This document shows, in pieces, positions 1 through 11,010 of a DNA stretch of 64,000 bases (the first letter of the stretch is position 1; each line of letters opens with the position of its first letter). Both the position numbers and the translations under genes were made by a program. This stretch comes from Cladosporium sp. IMV 00045 (taxonomy: Eukaryota > Ascomycota > Dothideomycetes > Cladosporiales > Cladosporiaceae): positions 1 to 64,000 of the forward strand of contig MSJI02000780.1 of the NCBI GenBank assembly GCA_001931905.2, read 5' to 3'. Under the pieces are notes generated by a model that saw only the letters and a program-made list of their open reading frames with translations, made no database searches and was not told the origin of the DNA.

Positions 1-360
1 GAGGACTTCCAGGAGCTCATGCAGGGCTACGGTGACCACAACAACCCCATGGGTGTGCACGGTGGCGGCCACTGGCTCGGTGGTGGCCCCTCCCAGCTCG
101 AGGACTTCCACTCCAGCCCCAACGACCCCATCTTCTTCATCCACCACGGCATGATCGACCGTGTCTGGACCATCTGGCAGAACCTTGACATCAACGGCCG
201 CCAGAACATCATCAGCGGCACCTCCACCCTCGCCAACGACCCGCCCAGCGACCCCATGCAGCTCTCCGACATGATCCCCTTCGGCTTCGTCGCCGACGAC
301 CAGACCTTCGGCGACCTCATGGACACCTTCGCCGGCCCCTACTGCTACCGCTACGAGTAA
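1..360 (+). CDS. Tyrosinase, C-terminal fragment (cut by left edge)
   Basis: The reading frame is open from base 1 and stops at 358-360 (119 residues seen), so the gene begins outside the window. The fragment carries the copper-B half of a type-3 copper site. It has a GGGHW-type segment and then a DPIFFIHHGMIDRVW-like block, whose His-His and following Asp match the second copper-binding motif of fungal tyrosinases. Enzymes of this family oxidise monophenols and diphenols to quinones for melanin or secondary metabolites. The C-terminus ends soon after the copper-B domain (CYRYE), without the long C-terminal lid of many fungal tyrosinases, so this resembles the short secreted type. Codon use is strongly C-ending, suggesting good expression. 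The signal peptide and copper-A half cannot be judged. Confidence 0.9.
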   Translation, partial: EDFQELMQGYGDHNNPMGVHGGGHWLGGGPSQLEDFHSSPNDPIFFIHHGMIDRVWTIWQNLDINGRQNIISGTSTLANDPPSDPMQLSDMIPFGFVADDQTFGDLMDTFAGPYCYRYE

Positions 361-1546
361 ACTACGCTCAAGGCGTAGCGTAGCGAAACGACAAAAGCAA
401 CCCAACAAAAATCCATTCTTTTCGTATTTCTTGCATTGCGTAACGGCACATCTCGCCCATTGCATTGCATTTTCTTTTCTTTCTCTTCTCATATCCATCA
501 AAAGGCCCCGACCTGCAAATCCAGGCTCGCCGCTGTTTACGAATAGAGCATTCATACCATTTTCCTTTTATTTCTCCCGGCTATCTACATCAAATCAGAA
601 TGTTACGGCAAAGGCGAGCATTGTCATCCGGCCTACTTGTGTCTATAGAGCATAGAATATGATGGTTGAGACACAATTAATCATAATGACCAAGTTCACT
701 CATGACTTCTAGTTGCTTTCTCTGCTGCTCGTCTCATAGTGATATTTCCCAGACTTGACTTTCACACACACATCAGGTGTTCATCTCCGTAGACCTGTTT
801 ATGCTCGCCTAACAACAGCAGCAACAATAGCATTGCGCGGCCCTCAAAACGCAAGGCTCCGTTAACAATCCCAGCAGGACACAAAACCTGGTCAGTGCAA
901 GCTGTCGGTGAGCTGCGGGCTTCCGCCACCGACAGGCAGTGCTCAAGCGGCAATTGGAGGAGGATAGTAGCAATAATAATACAACAAATTCGGACATACG
1001 ACCCTTGTCCCTCCCGGGCTACAAGGGTCTCAGAGTCTAGAACATCACCACCTCTACCCAAGTCACCAACCCAAACGAAGCTCTTGCTAACCCGGAGGCC
1101 TTTCCTCATGACCTCTGCTAGTCTTTCATCTTTTCCCTGAATTACGCGCCGTTGGGGATGAGGTTTCTATTTACAGGAAGTGCTGTGAGACATTCGTTTC
1201 TACCGCGCCGTTTGTGTTTTGCGGAACGGTGAGACATTATTGCGGAAAGCGCGCCATACATTGCTGCTTTCTTGCGGAGAATGTTGGGAAACCTTTGGTT
1301 CTGACTCCGCTGCTAAGGCTGCTTGGTGACGACAAGCATTCTTTCCTTGGATCTTCGCGGAAACGCAACAATGACGCCGAAGGTTGCGTGTGGATTCGAT
1401 CTTAGTCTTGACATGTCCCTGGTCGGGACTTGATCTTCCAGCGCAGCTCGTGCGTGTCTGAGCTGCCAAGTATAGCATCAATCTCCGCCAGAAGTAGATC
1501 TTCAATCACACCCGCGACACCGGGAACGGTTTATGAAGGGCATGCT
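361..1546. other. Intergenic region, no gene recognised
   Basis: About 1.2 kb between the tyrosinase stop and the convergent lipase stop. It contains only short overlapping open frames without family resemblance. The first part should hold the tyrosinase 3' UTR. Nothing else is supported. Confidence 0.6.
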
Positions 1547-2813
1547 TCAGAGCCCTTCCTTGGCGAGCATATCTAAGTAAGAGCGTCAGCAAACAGGACC
1601 TCACGGAGGAACACCTTACAAAAGAGGACACACCTGTGATATGCAAATAGAAAGCAATAGCGTTGAAATTCCGCCTCTTGCCTCCAGTCAACTCCCAAAA
1701 ATACCATCTCAGACGGTTGGTCCAGTTGATCAAGTCCAGATGGCTGACGTTGTCCAGCGTGCCTTTGTACTCGCCCCATTTCGAGCTTTCGACGCTGACG
1801 AGGCCATCGTTGGGCCCTTCCGCTGCTTTCACGATGTTGTGTGATTTGCGGAAGACAGATGTCAGATGCGGATTGAGAGAGGCGCCGTAGCTGAAATAGC
1901 GGACGTCGGGATTATCTGGTGTTCGGGGGTTGAATGATTCCTTGAATGGCAGTGTCAGCACCGGGAAACGCATAGGCGAGAAAGCACTCAACCTACCTGC
2001 ATATATCGGTTGGTCAACTGCTCAAAGGCACCAGTCTCGAATCCGAATGCTTCCAGAGCTTTGTATAGTTTAGGAATGTTCGCGGTTCCGATTCTCTTGA
2101 AAAGGTAGTCCGCGAACGCTGAACCGTGATGAGGCGTTGCTATTGTCGTCAAGGATAGGACTTCCACGCCCTTTGGTTTGAGTTCGGATATCATGTATCG
2201 TGAGTCCAAACCACTGGGAAAAGTCAGCAAAGTTGATATAAGAATGCCCTGCGTTGATTTACCCCTAGAGGAATTGTCAGCGGTCACTTCTTGATTGATA
2301 CCAGTAAGTAAACTGACCATGCTATGTCTACAAAAAAACGTTAGCCTCATATCAAGTACCAAGAACCAAGTAAACGCACGCAATGATATTAACAGCCCTC
2401 CCCTGAGCACTCTGCGAGATCCTCTCACCGAGCTTCTCAGCCCTCTTCTCAATAGACCCGGAAGGCGGTACGGTAGCCGTGATGACTTCAACATTCTGCG
2501 CCGCCAACGCCTCCCGGATGCCTCGCCAGTATGCAATTCCCGGGAGGAGTTGCATGGGATCCAGATGGAATTCATCAAAGCCGAGCAAACCATGAGCGAG
2601 GATTATGGGATGTTTCGGTGCTTGGTATTCGTTTCGGATCACGGCGAATTCATCTTTGATCACGGTCGAGTCGAATTCTTTGAGGCGTGGGTCGTGGACG
2701 CGTTGGTGGTGGCGTGCTGGAGATGTGTGGAATTTTGAGATTTGCTGGAGTTGCGTTAAGATTCTGGTGTAGGCCCGCCGGCGAAGGACTGTCCTGTGAA
2801 AAGGGAGTCTCAT
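1547..2813 (-). CDS. Alpha/beta-hydrolase lipase (serine esterase) with micro-exons
   Basis: Predicted 331-residue lipase in six coding exons: 2380-2813, 2318-2327 (10 nt), 2263-2264 (2 nt), 1997-2213, 1634-1940 and 1547-1572. The exon sum is exactly 332 codons with stop. All introns are GT-AG and 49-61 nt, and most have a CTRAC-like branch site. An oxyanion-loop HGLLG motif lies at residues 74-78. The nucleophile elbow HSMGGLDSRY (Ser147) only forms if both tiny exons are used. A later ATPHHGS block and a C-terminal segment with His (near VSHLDLINW) complete a triacylglycerol-lipase-like fold. The N-terminus is Arg-rich with an FHTSPAR segment, resembling a mitochondrial presequence, so the protein may act in mitochondria (inference). 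The substrate is unknown. The family is sure; the exact splicing is inferred from frame and motif conservation. Confidence 0.85.
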
Positions 2814-3506
2814 GGTATGGCGAGATTGAATAGATGTTGAGCATTGGATGGGAGTCGCAGGATCGAATATGTTGACGACCCTGTATCTGGGCTAGCGCGC
2901 GTTGGTATGACAGCACTTCAACCTCATCATCAATCAGCGTGAGGCCTGTCGTCAAATATAACTACATGTATATTCATGATTGACACATAACGAGTTCCAC
3001 CCTCCTCAAACGAGACACTGTCCATGAGTATTCCTCCATTCAATGGAAGATGATATGTCTCGGAATAACCTTTTATCACGAGATCCTAATGACCTTTCTA
3101 GCACATGAGTTTTATACAATGCGCACTTGCGAACGTAATAAGATTGAGTATTCTGGAAGATATGAAGCCCTTGATATTTCGCAGACATTCATCTCTTGCA
3201 AAGAACCATCACGCAATGCGAGAATGCCTCAAGTTTCCGTACTGTCAACACGAAGCTACAAACTTGTGTCTTGCCCAAACCACTTGGCTCGAAGCACTCT
3301 TGCATGAAGAGGCGTATTGTTAGCTATGTATTGTATCACGCAGACTCTACGCAGGCGACCATCGTCCTTCAGAGTCGAGGGTCAGAAGTTGCTCGGTCCT
3401 CCCGCACGCAAGATGTATCGAATGTATACAATTGAAAAGGTATCAACGCTTGCTCCGAATATTTATCCTCGGCAGTCTCTCATCTCATTCTTGAAAAGCC
3501 TGCCAT
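2814..3506. other. Intergenic region, no gene recognised
   Basis: About 690 bases between the lipase start and the 3' end of the V-ATPase G gene on the same strand. It should hold the lipase promoter. Only short, unconvincing open frames occur. Confidence 0.6.
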
Positions 3507-4481
3507 TTACACCGTCGGCTGTTCAGTCCGGGTCGGCACAACCGGGTTGACGGTCACCACCGCCTTCAGAAGATCATCAACAACCTGTGTGTCCTGTCAG
3601 CGGAGAATCTTCATGGCTGTGTCGGTGTTTCGATGGTGTCCTTACCTTGGGACCGGTCTTGTCGCCAATCTGCTTGATCTCCTGCAGCTGCTTCTCGGTC
3701 GCCTTCTCTGCGTCCTCCTCGGCCTTCTTATTGCCGCTGGTTTGCTATTCATGGCGTTAGCCTCTGGCCATATCCGGACCATATATGTTGCCGCCTATGC
3801 AGGTGCGAGCAAGCAGTTCTGGCCAACCGTCTTTAGATTTATCCTTCCAAGAAAAACTCACCTCGCTCTCGAAAGACTTGAACTCAGTCTCTTTCTGCTG
3901 TCTGTAGTCCTCGATCTCTTTCTGCGCCTCCGACTTGGCGTCCTTCACTCTCTTGGTGCGGTCTATCTCGTGTCAGAATTTCGGCTCGTCGCTATGCCTT
4001 TCGGAAGCTGGTGTTTTCGAAGGATCGCTTGCTGGAATACGTACACTCTCTTGCTGTGACACCAGTTAGCGGTCGTGATCTTTTGGAGAGCGCTCGAGCT
4101 GCTCGGCAGGCGTCCCCTGCTTGGAATGCCATGTTGCATGGCTCCAAGCAAGATACACTCCCGGTTGCGTTGCTGTCTTACCTTTCTGAACGATCTTCTG
4201 CGCCTCGCGCTCTGCCTGTTACCGGCTATTAGCCCCATGCCCGGATGAAACCATGCTTCCGGCCAGCCCTTTGACAGTAGGTTGTTATATGTCATATTTC
4301 CGAGCTATTTCTCATGGGATATAATGGCGCATGCGATCGTAGTATATCGGGATATTGGGATATGTGGAAGGCCTGGGTTCAACGTACATCGAGCAGTGTC
4401 TGGATGCCGGCGGAGTTCTGTGCTGCCTGTATGGTATTTTAGCAGGAGTATCTCTGAGCTTGCATGATCTAGCCATACCAT
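3507..4481 (-). CDS. vma10: V-type proton ATPase subunit G
   Basis: Peripheral-stalk subunit G of the vacuolar proton pump, holding V1 to V0 together with subunit E. The gene is split into seven coding exons: 4479-4481 (start codon only), 4388-4426, 4182-4215, 4045-4053 (9 nt), 3862-3962, 3646-3744 and 3507-3584. They sum to 121 codons with stop (120 residues), the normal length of the family. Introns are 61-128 nt and mostly have CTAAC or CTGAC branch sites. The product starts with a QNSAGIQTLLD block, followed by the family-typical AEREAQKIVQKAREYRTKRV segment and a long charged coiled coil (KDAKSEAQKEIEDYR). Because the first coding exon is only ATG and one exon is 9 nt, automated annotation would probably miss the N-terminus. 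It is head to head with pet117, sharing a 268-base upstream region. Confidence 0.9.
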
Positions 4482-4749
4482 TTTGTCAAGTAATTTGTGA
4501 ATGTGATGTGTATTGAAGGCCCGATGTCAAACCCGCGACCGTGTATCTAGATCACCAGCTGGAGCTGTTGCACCGCCGCCGCGACTGCCACAGGCGGCCC
4601 AGCCAGCCAACCGAGCTCTCCCATGTCATCGGCGCCGGCGCAGGCGGACTTTGAGGAAGGTTTAACGATTGCGACTCTTTTACTTTGACGAAACAATTGA
4701 TTATCCACCTCACAGCATCAGATACAACAAATAGTCTGTTCACGTCAAG
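4482..4749. promoter_or_regulatory. Shared divergent upstream region of vma10 and pet117
   Basis: The 268 bases between the two opposed start codons must contain both promoters and 5' leaders. I see no motif I would name. The arrangement is inferred from the two gene starts. Confidence 0.5.
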
Positions 4750-5043
4750 ATGTCAACAGCAGCAAAGACCACCCTCGCGACCACGGTCCTGGGCACAATC
4801 GGCATTGTCTACTTCGTTCATCAGCAACAGGTCGCCGACAAAGCCGTACGTTCTCATGCCTTTTACCATGCAGAATGAGGGCATTTATTAACGAAAAACC
4901 TATAGGCCATGCACCAAGGTGTCATCCGCGATATGGAGCAGCAGCGCATTAAGCGCGAACGCCAGGTCGATTTCGAAATGCAGCGCCAGCTTGAAGAGGA
5001 GTACCGCAAAGTCCAGAATGTGTCGGACAGTACGGATAAATGA
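4750..5043 (+). CDS. pet117: Pet117-like cytochrome c oxidase assembly factor
   Basis: A 77-residue protein in two exons (4750-4845 and 4906-5043) separated by a 60-nt GT-AG intron with a TTAAC branch-like site. The N-terminal half contains a single hydrophobic segment (VLGTIGIVYFVHQQQ), followed by a charged helix with the family-typical block MHQGVIRDMEQQRIKRERQ. Pet117 is a small inner-mitochondrial-membrane protein that helps assemble complex IV, acting with Cox15 in heme A synthesis. Length, single membrane segment and the RDMEQQR region all agree with the family. The splice junction lies immediately before the conserved AMHQG segment. The start codon is the only upstream ATG in frame. 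Confidence 0.9.
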
Positions 5044-5543
5044 GGCATTGAAGGACGATGAAGTTACACAGCATATCCTTGCCACTGGAGAGAACATCTG
5101 GAGGAGTCGTCACGACCGCCTGTGGGCTACATAACAATTCGGCAGACCAGCGAAGAGCGGCGATGCCGCGAGCAAGCGCAGGACGCTCGATCACACCAAG
5201 AACAGAGCATTTCTGTGGCACCGCGAACAGGTTGGATACGTCTCTGTGCTTGTGGAATGCGTTAGCAGACTAGACCTTAAGAGCATCCGAAACCCATAAC
5301 CAGAGTGACACATGGGAGACGAAAGGCCAGACGAGAAGAGATCTGGCGCACCTATGCGTCGAAAGGTTCAAAAGGCGATACATCGAGCTGTGCGAAGACG
5401 GTCCAGAACGCCCATGACCATACAAATTATACATTAGAAGAATCTACACTCTGCGAATGCATATATCTTTCGCATGATAATCAAAGCAACCATAATCGCG
5501 AGCTCAATTCATAACTAATCACAAGCCTTCAATCCCCATCTCC
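5044..5543. other. Intergenic region between convergent genes
   Basis: About 500 bases that should hold the 3' UTRs of pet117 and the DUF2237 gene. No gene or repeat is recognised. Confidence 0.6.
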
Positions 5544-6109
5544 CTACTCCTTATCAACGGCAAACTGCTTCAACTCATCCAGCTCCACCTTCCCCAACGC
5601 CTTCTCATTCGTAGCATTTAGAAAATCTTCGGCACAATCTTCGCGCCCTGCGGGTGGTTCTTATGCGCATCGAACGCCTCCCTCCACCTGTGCAGCCCAA
5701 AAACGTCAGCTTCACCTTCCTCAAAACACCCAAACAACTAAAAGCTCGCGAAAACTCACCTGCTAACGCATAGACACCACTTACAACCCCCCTGCATGCC
5801 CGGGATGGGTCTGAGGTCGTTGCCCTGCTTGGCGCTGAAGTCGAGGAACTCGTCCGTGACTTCCGCCGCGACGCTGTGGTTGCCGTAGTCCGCGGCGGGG
5901 ACTTCGCAGTAGCCGTTGCGGAGGAAACCGGTCATGGGTTGTGTGGAGTGCAAGGCGAGGGGCTTCTTGAAGACGTTGAGGGATTTCGACATGCGGGCGG
6001 CGGTGGTGGCGTGGGAGTGGAGGGGTTCTTGGTTGTTGTTCTGGTGGTGGGAGGCGAATGTGAGGGTTAGGATGCTGAGGAGGAGGGTAAGGAGGTGGGT
6101 GGTGTGCAT
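5544..6109 (-). CDS. DUF2237-family protein, apparent 1-base frameshift near the 3' end
   Basis: Exon 1 is 5760-6109; a 73-nt intron (5688-5759) follows; exon 2 starts at 5687. The core (LALHSTQPMTGF, then GYCEVP, DYGNHSVAAEVTDEFLDF and a GCKWCLC motif) is characteristic of the small DUF2237 family shared with bacteria, whose function is unknown. As written, exon 2 hits a TAA at 5618-5620 (139 residues). The typical family ending (LNATNEKAL and so on) continues in the neighbouring frame to a stop at 5544-5546, so one base appears to be missing near 5620. The first Met gives a signal-peptide-like leader (MHTTHLLTLLLSILTLTFA). An internal Met at MSKSLNVF would give a cytosolic form closer to bacterial lengths. 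The start is therefore uncertain, while the family is clear. Confidence 0.8.
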
Positions 6110-6586
6110 AAAGCGAGGTTTGGTTAGGGTGTTGGGATGGAAGAGAGGACCTTGATGATGCTTCAATTAATAAGGTACATGCACATAGCTTTTGCGTTCC
6201 TTTAGAGCTCATCATCGTTACATGTACATGTGTGCTTGTGCTTCTTCGATTCGGCGGACCCATGAGATCATCATCGAGATCGGTTGTGGGGTAAAAGATG
6301 CCTTGCATCAACAACGACGATCTGTTATTACTGCATCGAAAAAGAAATCTACATTTCATCAACTCGATGATAATTCAACCAAAAAGATCATGATGCTGGG
6401 TGAAACCGACGGCACAGCTGGTGAGTTACATATATTAGACCTTTGTGGCGACATGAAGTCATCGAAACCAGACGATCTCCACACCAAGATCAAATTGACT
6501 GGGAAATCCCGACTCGTGAGAAACTAAGGTGCTCATGAACCCGTGATGCTCAAGACTTCGTTCCGCATCACCATTAAGAACGGCGC
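6110..6586. other. Intergenic region, no gene recognised
   Basis: About 480 bases upstream of the DUF2237 gene and downstream of the hydrolase gene. The only frame of note (6192-6527, + strand) has no recognisable family. Confidence 0.55.
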
Positions 6587-7388
6587 TCAGACAACTTCCC
6601 CAGCCGCCCTACGGATGACCTTCGCGCATTCGCCTGGCATGCTCAGCATCGGACAATGAGAACTTTTGAGAGCTACAACCTCCACAGCCTCAGGGCCGCC
6701 CTTCCTGCCCTCTCGCGTACGGCAAGCATCGATCATCCTCTGCTGATCCGCAGGACCCCAAGCGTTGTCTTCGGTGCAGAGAACAAACGTGACAGGGAAC
6801 TCAGCCCAGCCCTCGTGCTGCGAGGGATCGGTGAAAGCATCCGCTGCAGTGGGAACTAGCCCAGTGACAGCCTTCGCGGCCTCGTCGGGCGAGAGGTCGT
6901 TGTAGAAGGTAGGGATTGGGGTTTTGCAGGTTACGAGGTCGTTCTGTTTGATGCGTGTCAGTAGATCGTGGGTACAAGAACGGAAATGGCAGACTGACTT
7001 CGATGTGAGCATACTCCGGCTTCTCAAACTGGACGCCCGCCAGGGAGGATCCCCTTTCCACTATGAAAGAGGATATGTAGACTGCTCTCGGAATCTTGGC
7101 CTTCTGATCAGGAATCAAGGTCGCGAGTGCATCCGAGCCTGGGATTCCGCCGTAGGAATGGAACACAGGAACCACGGAGGTGGCGCCTTTGTTGATAGCG
7201 TCGACGAGGGCCTGTTTGATGACTGCCGTATCTTCACTGAAAGCCGATGGAGGAGGGGTGAAGCTGGATGAAGGTAGTCTTGGAGCGGATGTTGTGTAGC
7301 CAGCTGCCTGGAGGATCTGGGTGAGAGGGTCCCAGACAGAGGGTAGGTGTTGGGCTCCGTGGACGAGGACGATGTGAGTTTTTGCCAT
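6587..7388 (-). CDS. Alpha/beta hydrolase (AB hydrolase 6-like)
   Basis: A 248-residue protein from exons 6999-7388 and 6587-6943, with a 55-nt intron (donor GTCAGT, acceptor AAACAG). It opens with IVLVHGAQH (oxyanion-loop HG) and has a short PVFHSYGG elbow, where Ser in HSYGG is the likely nucleophile. Late in the sequence is an SSHCPMLSMP segment carrying the probable catalytic His. The layout matches small soluble esterase or hydroxynitrile-lyase-like hydrolases that are common in fungi and often detoxify small esters. The substrate cannot be deduced. It is divergent from lipin across a 1.1 kb region. Confidence 0.85.
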
Positions 7389-8494
7389 CTTGGGGATTGG
7401 TATTGCTCCTTGTAAGTTCTAGTGTTCTGGTTGAGATCTGTTCCAGAAGAGGTAGTCTCGCTGGGCACTTGATCGCTTTATCAATGCCTCAATCCGGGTG
7501 GGTCTTTCTACGTGAAGGATCACCAGTGCTGCAAGAGCTCGCTTTGATTAGTGAAAGCTACTCAGCCGTATGATGGTGTGTTTTTCAGCCGGTCTGTATA
7601 TATACGTGATCGGCAGTGATACGGTGTGGTATGATGGGCCTAGTGAGCCTTTGCTGACAAACGCAGCAGCAACCCCAATGGATTTGCAGCTCCAGCCATG
7701 CACTCGCTAGGCGTTTGGTGAGCTATGGAATTACAGCGTATTGAACAGCTTTGAGCAAAGCATGTAACGAACAAGTGTCAAGTATTGCAATACACTCAAG
7801 CGACAGAGCCTCGATATTTGAGGGATGACTTGTATGGGAGACGTTAATTGGTTAAGACCTTAATCAATATGGGGGAAATCGGCAAGGCGGCTATTTACGG
7901 AAACACAGAGACAGACCACTAAATCTGGGGTACAGGATGCGGGATTGAGGAAGCGGCAGCGTGAACCGTAAGGCTGTATGGGTGGGTGGCTGCCTGCACA
8001 TTTACAGTGAAGGACTCCTGCGGTTGAGCACAACAAGCTTCGTCGATTGCTTTCTTCTCCTCACTTGCTTGCCCATTCCTTCATACTGCCTGCTTCTTGA
8101 AGAATATCACAATACACTTGTCCTCTTCGTTTACTGCTTTGGTTTCGCATAGCGATCCTCTTTCCTGCTGCTGCCTGCAACCGAGCCTCGCCTGCATGTG
8201 CTTTCTTGCGGCCGTATGACGTTTCTGCCTCTGCTGACCCGGACCACATCCACCATCCACCACTATCCGTGACCATCCTCAGACCACTTCGCAGCGAAAA
8301 AGGACTCTTACTCACAAAACACCCGTGACGGGCTCAGCGGCTGAGAAAAAGCTCTGCATGACCTGAACATTCGCTTGCCCTCTGCTTGACAAGGCACATA
8401 CACATCCGCGCCGTCCTCTCCTTGTCGGCGTCTGGTTACAGCAAACGCTCTTCTCACCTCATTAATATAGATAGATCCGGCAGAGCGACCAAAA
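7389..8494. promoter_or_regulatory. Divergent upstream region of hydrolase and lipin genes
   Basis: About 1.1 kb separating two divergent start codons. A TATA-like run (TATATATA) occurs near 7597-7605. The part closest to lipin is pyrimidine-rich, as expected of a fungal 5' leader. No small gene is supported. Confidence 0.45.
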
Positions 8495-11010
8495 ATGAAT
8501 TACGTCCGCGGGCTCGGTTCGAGCGTCTCCACCGCCTGGAACAGCATCAACCCTGCCACCCTGAGCGGCGCCATCGATGTTATCGTGGTCGAACAGGAGG
8601 ATGGCTCTCTCGCCTGCTCTCCCTTCCACATCCGATTCGGCAAATTCAGCCTCCTTCGCCCGTCTGAGAAAAAGGTGGAGTTCACAATCAATGGAGAGAG
8701 CAAGACTTTCCTATGAAGCTTGGAGAGGGAGGGGAGGCCTTCTTCGTGTTCGAGACGAAAGAGAGTATACCGGAAGCCTTGCAAACCAGTCCGCTCGTCA
8801 GTCCTGCAGCGAGCCCAGAGCTGCGACCGAGTGTGCCCAGTACACCAGCTTTGCAAGAGCCAGACCCCTTTGCGCTCGAGAGTGAAGGCAATTCGGCAGA
8901 GCAGGAAGATGGCGCAAGCACTGTTGGTAACGCTGGAGGAAGGAGGCACGCTAGGAGCACCACAGAAGGCATCACAATACCGACCCTTTCAAAAGCTAGG
9001 AGCGAAGGTGACGGGATGACGCCTTTGCCTGATACCCTGGACCAGACGAAACGCCTCCCTCTTGCGGGCGACATTGCAGCTTTGGGCCAAGCGCGCCTTA
9101 CTCCTAGACTCGAACGCACAGCTACAGACGGCGACCTGGCGTCTGCCAAAGCAGCCATCATAGAATCATTGGATCACTCCGAGCCTCTACAACCACCTGT
9201 GATACGGGAGGCAGCTTCGAGTCAAACTGCTCGCACAGACCGTTCGGCTAGCCCTCCACCATGGTCAAAGGAAGAGGCAGTAACGCGAGCGATCAATCTG
9301 TCGAAGAAGCTGTGGACTTCCAATATTGCTACCCAAGTCACCGACTCGGGAGACCTGATGCTCGATATGACGGGTTACAAAAGCGATGCTGGCGAGGCGC
9401 TTCAAGCGGAGGGTATCGCGCGTAAGCTCTTGTCAGAGGAGCTGGAAGGCCCGTACGATATCGGAGCTCTGATCGGAGCGGATGAGAAGGGCAACCTGTG
9501 GATTTACAGCAGCGAGGAGGCAAAGCATGCCGCAAGTAAGAAGGCCGCTGCCGACGGATTAGGCGCGTTGCAAACAGGATTTCAGTCCACAGACGCGCTG
9601 TCTGATCCGGGATACCACAGCGATGATGCCCGTAGCGATTCCACTGCTGACTATGCGGGAGCACACTTCAGGCGAGACAGCGACAGCGCGGTTGGAATGA
9701 CTTCTCAACCATCATCCCCCACTCCTGCCACCGCCGCTGGTGACCCGAACCGCAATTATGCGAAGACCCTTCGCTTGACCTCTGAGCAACTGAAAGCGAT
9801 GAACTTGAAGTCTGGTGGCAACCAGATGTCCTTCTCTGTCAACCGTGCTACGTGCAGTGCTACTTTGTGGTACTGGAAGCACGATGTGCCAATCGTCATC
9901 TCAGACATCGACGGCACAATCACAAAGAGCGATGTCCTGGGCCACGTCCTCACCACCATCGGCCGCGATTGGACACACTTGGGCGTGGCCAAGCTCTACA
10001 CTGAGATCCATGCCAATGGTTACAATTTCCTCTACCTGACCTCCCGCAGTGTAGGCCAAGCGGATACGACCCGAGGGTACATTGACGGCGTCGTTCAAGA
10101 TGGCTACAGACTGCCCAAAGGGCCCATCATCCTGAGCCCTGATCGCACAATTGCTGCTCTTCGTCGCGAGGTGTACCTCCGCAAACCCGAGATCTTCAAG
10201 ATGGCCTGTTTGCGTGACATCATGGCTCTGTTCGCTGGCCATGGCGGAGCCAACGACACTTCAGCATCGGCTGCGGACGGCCTGTCTCATCTCCCCGTCG
10301 GCATGGCTCCAGGGCGCGGCAAGGGTGGAAGTCCATTCTACGCCGGATTCGGCAACCGTCTCACAGATGCCCTGAGCTACCGCAGCGTCAACATTCCTTC
10401 GACAAGAATATTCACCATCAACTCCAACTCCGAAGTCAGCCTCGACCTACTCAGCCTGAACAAATACAAAACCGGATACGCCAGCATGCGCGAAATCGTC
10501 GACCACTACTTCCCTCCCATCGGCCTGCGCATGCTGGTTGAAGGCGGCGCAGAGGACTTCACGGATTTCAACTACTGGCGCGACAAGCCCTTGGACGTCG
10601 TAGATTTTACCGACTCAGAAAGCGACTCGGGCGACATGGACGACGACCTCCCCGCGGGCATGAATTCTCTCGACCTCGACAGGACGCGCACCAACGCCGA
10701 GAGCATCATGTCCGGCGGCAGCCAGATCCTCAGCGAAGACGAGGCGGGCAGCGAAATGCTCGATTCGTACCTCAGCGAGGCCAGGCCGAGTATGGATGAA
10801 TCTGTCTATGAGAGTATTGAGGAGGAAGACGAGGATCTCACGAGCTCCATGCTCGAAGACGACGATGACGAGTATGAAGGCGACGAGGAGGAGGAGGAGG
10901 AGGACGCGCAGACGCGGCAAGCACCGGCGGAGCGCGTCACTCCGCCCCGCGACACGAGCGCTGAGGAAGCGCAGGGCGGGCGCACGCCGAGGAGGAGTTT
11001 TGCTCGGTAG
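8495..11010 (+). CDS. pah1: Lipin-type phosphatidate phosphatase, apparent 1-base frameshift
   Basis: Magnesium-dependent phosphatidate phosphatase (Pah1/Smp2/Ned1/lipin) turning phosphatidate into diacylglycerol at the ER/nuclear membrane. It controls triacylglycerol synthesis and nuclear membrane growth. The N-terminal lipin domain (starting MNYVRGLGSSVSTAWNSINP) runs from 8495 in one frame. The continuation (MKLGEGGEAFFVFET and onward) lies in another frame from about 8710. The two are contiguous in all lipins, so one base seems lost at the TTTCC stretch 8706-8711. Restored length is about 838 residues. The HAD-like catalytic motif DIDGT is at about residue 471, followed by the conserved TSRSVGQADTTRGYI region. 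The C-terminal tail is very acidic (Asp/Glu runs), and Ser/Thr-Pro-rich linkers are typical of CDK-regulated lipins. There are no introns. Confidence 0.93.

Noticed and set aside
3547..4059. 170-codon hydrophobic plus-strand frame
   Set aside because: It is the antisense shadow of the vma10 exons and introns; the Leu-rich appearance comes from the reverse of the charged coiled-coil codons.
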